The notes beneath the pieces are model-generated. The model ran no database searches. It was not told the DNA's origin and saw only the letters and a program-made list of their open reading frames with translations. A stretch of DNA of 64,000 nucleotides from DAIQON01 sp036787835 (GTDB taxonomy: Bacteria > Patescibacteriota > Saccharimonadia > Saccharimonadales > UBA4665): NCBI GenBank assembly GCA_036787835.1, contig DAIQON010000001.1, forward strand, positions 1 to 64,000. The letters are read 5' to 3'. Shown in pieces: positions 60,667 through 64,000 of the stretch (positions are counted from its first letter, which is position 1; each line of letters begins with the position of its first letter). The translations under genes were made by a program, and so were the position numbers.

Positions 60667-61011
60667 ATGGCATGGAATATTGAATACTATAAAACCTATA
60701 GCGGACAAGAAGTCATCAAGGACTTTATTGATAACCTGCAAGAAAGTACGCAAGCAAAGTTGGGTCGGCAGCTAGATTTACTTGAGGAACACGGCAATCA
60801 TTTGAGTATGCCCCATGCAAAAGCCATGGGTGGTGGCTTAATTGAACTAAGGGTACGTGGTAAGCAAGAAGTTAGGATATTCTATGCTTTCGCAGTTGGT
60901 AAGCACATTTATCTATTGCACGCCTTTGTTAAGAAAAGTAAAACTACCCCTAAAAAAGAACTCAATATAGCTATGCAGCGTAAGCTTGAGATTGAAAAAC
61001 GTAGCATATAA
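60667..61011 (+). CDS. higB: HigB-like toxin (RelE/ParE superfamily, Gp49-type)
   Basis: 114 residues from ATG 60667; a longer frame to 60580 would include the promoter. It has the RelE-fold pattern of the HigB/Gp49 group: VIKDFIDNLQESTQAKLGRQ, GGGLIELRVRGKQEVRIFYA and IYLLHAFVKKSKTTPKKEL. These toxins cut mRNA on the ribosome. The antitoxin gene follows 63 bases downstream, the reversed order typical of hig systems. Confidence 0.85.
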   Translation: MAWNIEYYKTYSGQEVIKDFIDNLQESTQAKLGRQLDLLEEHGNHLSMPHAKAMGGGLIELRVRGKQEVRIFYAFAVGKHIYLLHAFVKKSKTTPKKELNIAMQRKLEIEKRSI

Positions 61012-61023
61012 GACACATTTTAC

Positions 61024-61053
61024 TTGACAATAATGTAACATATACGATACAAT
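61024..61053 (+). promoter_or_regulatory. Separate higA promoter
   Basis: TTGACA (61024-61029), 18-base spacer, TACAAT (61048-61053) between toxin and antitoxin, allowing independent antitoxin expression. Confidence 0.65.
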
Positions 61054-61074
61054 CTATTGAGGAGAAACCATATT

Positions 61075-61353
61075 ATGACAACTTGGAAACAACATAAAGC
61101 AGGACTAATGAAAAATCCAAAGTTCAAGGATGCCTATGATGCACTTGAGCCTGAATACAGACTAGCTAACGAGCTGATCAATGCCCGCATTGGTAAGAAA
61201 ATGACACAAACGGAAGTAGCTGAAAAAGCAGGCGTCAGCAGGACAGTTATCGCACGGCTTGAGAGTGGCACAACTAACCCTACTCTCGGGACAGTCAGTC
61301 GCGTAGCTAGTATACTTGGCAAAGAATTAAAATTAGTTGGTAGTAGCCACTAA
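61075..61353 (+). CDS. higA: HigA-like antitoxin (XRE HTH)
   Basis: 92 residues from ATG 61075, with GAGGAG upstream. The helix-turn-helix is GKKMTQTEVAEKAGVSRTVI then ARLESGTTNPTL, preceded by a helix of the type that wraps HigB. It should neutralise the toxin and repress the operon. Confidence 0.85.
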   Translation: MTTWKQHKAGLMKNPKFKDAYDALEPEYRLANELINARIGKKMTQTEVAEKAGVSRTVIARLESGTTNPTLGTVSRVASILGKELKLVGSSH

Positions 61354-61689
61354 AGCCAAGATTTTCCAATTGCTATCAGGTTCTCAGGAAGTAGGTAGAA
61401 TACTGGGCGACTGGTAGAAGTCTAGTACCTAGAGCCTTCGCTTCACCTACCACGTATAAGCTAAACTCTATTTTGCATCGATAACAATATCATTAATATA
61501 ACCTCTGTATACTTTTGGACTTTAAACAGACCTAAAAGAACAAGAGACTCAACAAACTAGTGAACAGTTAGACATTAGTCGTTAAAGATAACTTTATTTC
61601 TAGCACTGCAGAGCAACTGTTATTAGTAGTTACCAGAACTCAGTTGCCGCATACTTGGCATGCACAATTCCATAAGTATCAACAAACAA
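61354..61689. other. Non-coding gap
   Basis: No gene seen. GTAGGT near 61390 and CACCTAC near 61456 could form a weak stem; nothing else stands out. Confidence 0.5.
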
Positions 61690-63147
61690 CTACCTACCTA
61701 GCTCTAGAGCTAGATCCAGTAACTCATCCCAGCTACGGGAGTTTGGATCTTCAGCCCAGGTATTTAATCTTCGTATGTTATTGTTCAAAGCACGTAGGGA
61801 TCGAAACTCTGTGATACCTTCTACCGCTTGATCAAGCAGAAACCTAGCTGGCATTAAATTGTCTGGGCTCTTGGAGAATCGCCTATACGATTCAAAATAC
61901 GCTTCAAAAAACAGCTTTTCATCTACTCCTTTAGATACTAGCCCGGCAAGCATAATTCGCTCGGGTAGATAAATACTGCCAAACTTACTTTTCATTACAT
62001 CAATTTTGTCTCTTTCAACTTTAGTAAAGCGTCCCGAAGCTGTATCCGAGCTATAATAATCCGTAATCGCATCTTGAAACGCTGACCATAAATCACTTTG
62101 TTCATACTTCTGTCCAAGAAGTAGCATAGACGTATATTCTGTCACGGCTTCATTAAACTCATGTAGCCTTCCGCTATGCAAACCAATCCTTGCTACATCT
62201 ACAAAAAGTCCGGCAAGCTCCTCTCGGTTATGTGCCAAAGCCTGCACAATGTCAGACTCAGATAATACAATATTACCCTCACTATCAGCATGGGGGTTAT
62301 CTTTGCCAACATACTTTTTATTTGAAGCGGTTACCGTTTTGCCTGAGTATACATGTGTAAATTCGTGGAATAAGACTTGTTTAAGGTTCTCTGGCTCATA
62401 TACTAATCTAGCATCAACGTTAACTATATTTTCAACCGCCGAGTACGATCCCCCAGAATCATCTAACGCATGAGCAACAGGATCACTCGCGAAAACATAT
62501 ATATCATCAATTAAGAGTTTCTTTTTTCTGTCTGGTTTTGCTTGAGAGGGCAGAATCCCTTGATCAATAGCCTGCTGAAATGCTTCTTCATACTGTTTCA
62601 TTAGCTCCGGTAGTTGTTCGTCTAAATGTCTCTGGGCTTCTTTCATAGCTCTCGAATGTGCTTCTACCAGAACCAACCTATCTTCGTTTGGTGTGCTAGG
62701 ATCTCGAAAGAAACCAGCATAATCATATAGCTTCGTTGTTGGTATAGACAAGTCTTCTGTGAGGCTTGATTCCACAAGTGGGAGATCCATATCAAAAATG
62801 GCCGATTCAAGCTCTTCGTCTGTACCTACATAGTCACCCAAAAGACTGTTGAACGCCGTAGAAGCACGTTGGTCAGATAATATTGCTTCTGCTTGACCAA
62901 CTAACACGTCAGCAGATAATCTTCGGTCTACATAGGCCTCAAGAAGGTCTTCTTGTCCATTACGAATATCCGTTGGGAGATTAGGGTAACTTTCAGAAGG
63001 CCGACGTTTTTGTAGTGCTTCGATCTCAAGTGTTGCTTCTACCCACGGGACAGCAAATGGGCGAGCAGGACTACTGCTATAATCACTCTCATACATGAGA
63101 AATGACTCCGGAATAGTTGTAAATGATTGTGGTGTTGTTTCAGACAT
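61690..63147 (-). CDS. Putative zinc metallopeptidase (HExxH) with array-type promoter
   Basis: 485 residues from ATG 63147 (a longer frame to 63183 covers the promoter). The zinc site is FHEFTH (about 258-263), with NREELAGLF and FNEAVTEYTSMLL downstream, the second giving a likely gluzincin third ligand. No signal peptide or membrane helix. It shares HExxH and promoter type with the 40694-41701 gene, so it may be a functional counterpart of the array gene. Confidence 0.7.
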   Translation of the reverse strand: MSETTPQSFTTIPESFLMYESDYSSSPARPFAVPWVEATLEIEALQKRRPSESYPNLPTDIRNGQEDLLEAYVDRRLSADVLVGQAEAILSDQRASTAFNSLLGDYVGTDEELESAIFDMDLPLVESSLTEDLSIPTTKLYDYAGFFRDPSTPNEDRLVLVEAHSRAMKEAQRHLDEQLPELMKQYEEAFQQAIDQGILPSQAKPDRKKKLLIDDIYVFASDPVAHALDDSGGSYSAVENIVNVDARLVYEPENLKQVLFHEFTHVYSGKTVTASNKKYVGKDNPHADSEGNIVLSESDIVQALAHNREELAGLFVDVARIGLHSGRLHEFNEAVTEYTSMLLLGQKYEQSDLWSAFQDAITDYYSSDTASGRFTKVERDKIDVMKSKFGSIYLPERIMLAGLVSKGVDEKLFFEAYFESYRRFSKSPDNLMPARFLLDQAVEGITEFRSLRALNNNIRRLNTWAEDPNSRSWDELLDLALELGR

Positions 63148-63173
63148 ATTTTTTGTGTTTTCTAACAGATATA

Positions 63174-63202
63174 ATAGTAGCATAAGCTTGATGATTCGTC
63201 AA
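63174..63202 (-). promoter_or_regulatory. Array-type promoter
   Basis: TTGACG (63202-63197), 17-base spacer AATCATCAAGCTTATGC, TACTAT (63179-63174). Confidence 0.75.
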
Positions 63203-63304
63203 GTGTAGTGTAGAGCCGTGTTTCACTATACTCATCCCTAGCTATCACTAAGGGATGACGACTGCTCCGGCTCTGCCGCATCAGTCCAGAGATGTTCGTC
63301 TTTA

Positions 63305-63472
63305 TTAGTCTCCAGCAAAGCTGACTTGGTAGTTGCCAGAAACGTTAAGCCTAGCAATTGTGTTGGGCGGCAAGTCAGCCCTATCCGCTAACGCCGCTTG
63401 ACTTAGGCCAAGATCTTTTCGGTACTTTCTAATTCTTTTGCCGGTCAATATATTAGTTTGATCTGTGTTCAT
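63305..63472 (-). pseudogene. Truncated XRE HTH gene
   Basis: 55 codons from ATG 63472. The first 42 residues parallel the complete HTH protein at 52340-52552 (TGKRIRKYRKDLGLSQAALA, NTIARL), then the frame leaves the family and ends, losing the last helices. Probably a remnant of a duplicated regulator. Confidence 0.6.
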
Positions 63473-63545
63473 AATCTGCAATATTAAGTTTTATCCTTAT
63501 GTTCATTTTATCATGCATAGAACCTTAGAAGATCATGGTTGAGAA

Positions 63546-63562
63546 GGTGTGGAACTATTTTA
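63546..63562 (-). repeat. Array spacer motif, isolated partial copy
   Basis: On the minus strand TAAAATAGTTCCACACC, identical to the first block of the spacers at 39-44 kb, about 19 kb away. The tRNA-like second block is absent. Confidence 0.7.
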
Positions 63563-63574
63563 TTATGCCGGAGG

Positions 63575-63935
63575 CTAGGTCGAGCCATGTCTAGGCGTCT
63601 GGTAGGTTCGTGTCTCGTCTATTTCTTCTTCGGCAAATGGTCGAGCGGGCATATAACCGTTGGCCACGACCTGACGCCGTGCTGCCAAAACAGCCTCAGG
63701 ATCAAGGGAATAACGGAAACCTCGGCTTGCTTTACCGCTATAAGAGTAAACATACTTCTGCCGACAGCTTTTTTTAGACTAGTCTCGTGGGTGTTGCCAT
63801 GAAGCCCTACACCTACACCAAGCTTATAGGCCAATCTATTGTAAGCTGCCTGAAATTCTGGGTTAGAAGATGACGATGAGGATGAACAAGAGTTTGATGG
63901 CGAAGCAGCACCACTAAATGCTTAGTCTTACCCAT
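63575..63935 (-). pseudogene. Frameshifted remnant of an unknown gene
   Basis: Protein-like sequence continues through three phases: MGKTK from ATG 63935, then AFSGAASPSNSC to AYKLGVGVGLHGNTHE, then RQKYVYSYSGKASRGFRYSL to ETRTYQTPRHGS ending at TAG 63575. Two shifts are needed, the second near a run of seven A. It is followed by the array spacer motif at 63546-63562. No family recognised. The last 65 bases of the window show nothing else. Confidence 0.5.
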
Positions 63936-64000
63936 ACTCTATAATTTAAACTAATCTAAGGTCACCAAGAACCACCCTCGGCAGGAGATTGAGGAGCCGC

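Overview
The window looks like part of the chromosome of a small, host-associated bacterium of the Candidate Phyla Radiation, most likely Candidatus Saccharibacteria (TM7). This is inferred from gene content: an LPNTG surface protein, VirD4/VirB4-like ATPases, a ThrRS without TGS domain, compact gyrB-gyrA and infC-rpmI-rplT-rnpB blocks, and almost no biosynthetic genes. UGA is used as a stop. The 16S rRNA gene would settle the placement by a search I cannot run.

Core regions. 1-17.9 kb: a partial tail-fibre-like surface protein, a membrane protein, tRNA-Ala/tRNA-Ile, a stand-alone 16S gene with its own processing stem, gyrB-gyrA, a sortase-type surface protein, a large membrane-anchored ATPase, an unclassified structured RNA, infC-rpmI-rplT behind an attenuator-like leader, and rnpB. 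27.0-35.9 kb: M50 protease, rpmB, a thrS-ATL-miaA-wHTH-MBL operon behind a T-box-like leader, tRNA-Val, a second unclassified RNA, a divergent nrdR, a GT2 membrane glycosyltransferase and tRNA-Gly/tRNA-Thr. 44.6-51.4 kb: tRNA-Asp, a PPIC-type foldase, a bPH protein, tatA-tatC and a set of envelope surface proteins.

Accessory regions. (1) 18.70-26.05 kb is an integrated element at tRNA-Pro with a large serine recombinase, a tyrosine recombinase, an HNH-like protein and regulators. (2) 35.9-44.6 kb, between tRNA-Thr and tRNA-Asp, is an array of mostly single-gene units. Nearly all have their own TTGACA-N17-TAnTAT promoter, often placed so that the mRNA would be leaderless. Several are separated by a repeated spacer that ends in the last bases of tRNA-Asp. 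(3) 51.4-63.9 kb is a mobile-type region with a PLD-like nuclease, a reverse transcriptase with an XRE regulator and a highly structured upstream leader (retron-like), a split paralogue of the chromosomal ATPase, a ParB-like protein, a HigBA toxin-antitoxin pair and more genes with the array promoter.

The strongest candidates for something undescribed are the tRNA-Asp-linked cassette-like array with its shared promoter/operator, and the reverse-transcriptase locus with its structured RNA. Two further independent RNAs with consensus promoters and terminators (15.6-15.85 kb and 33.0-33.2 kb) match no family I recognise.
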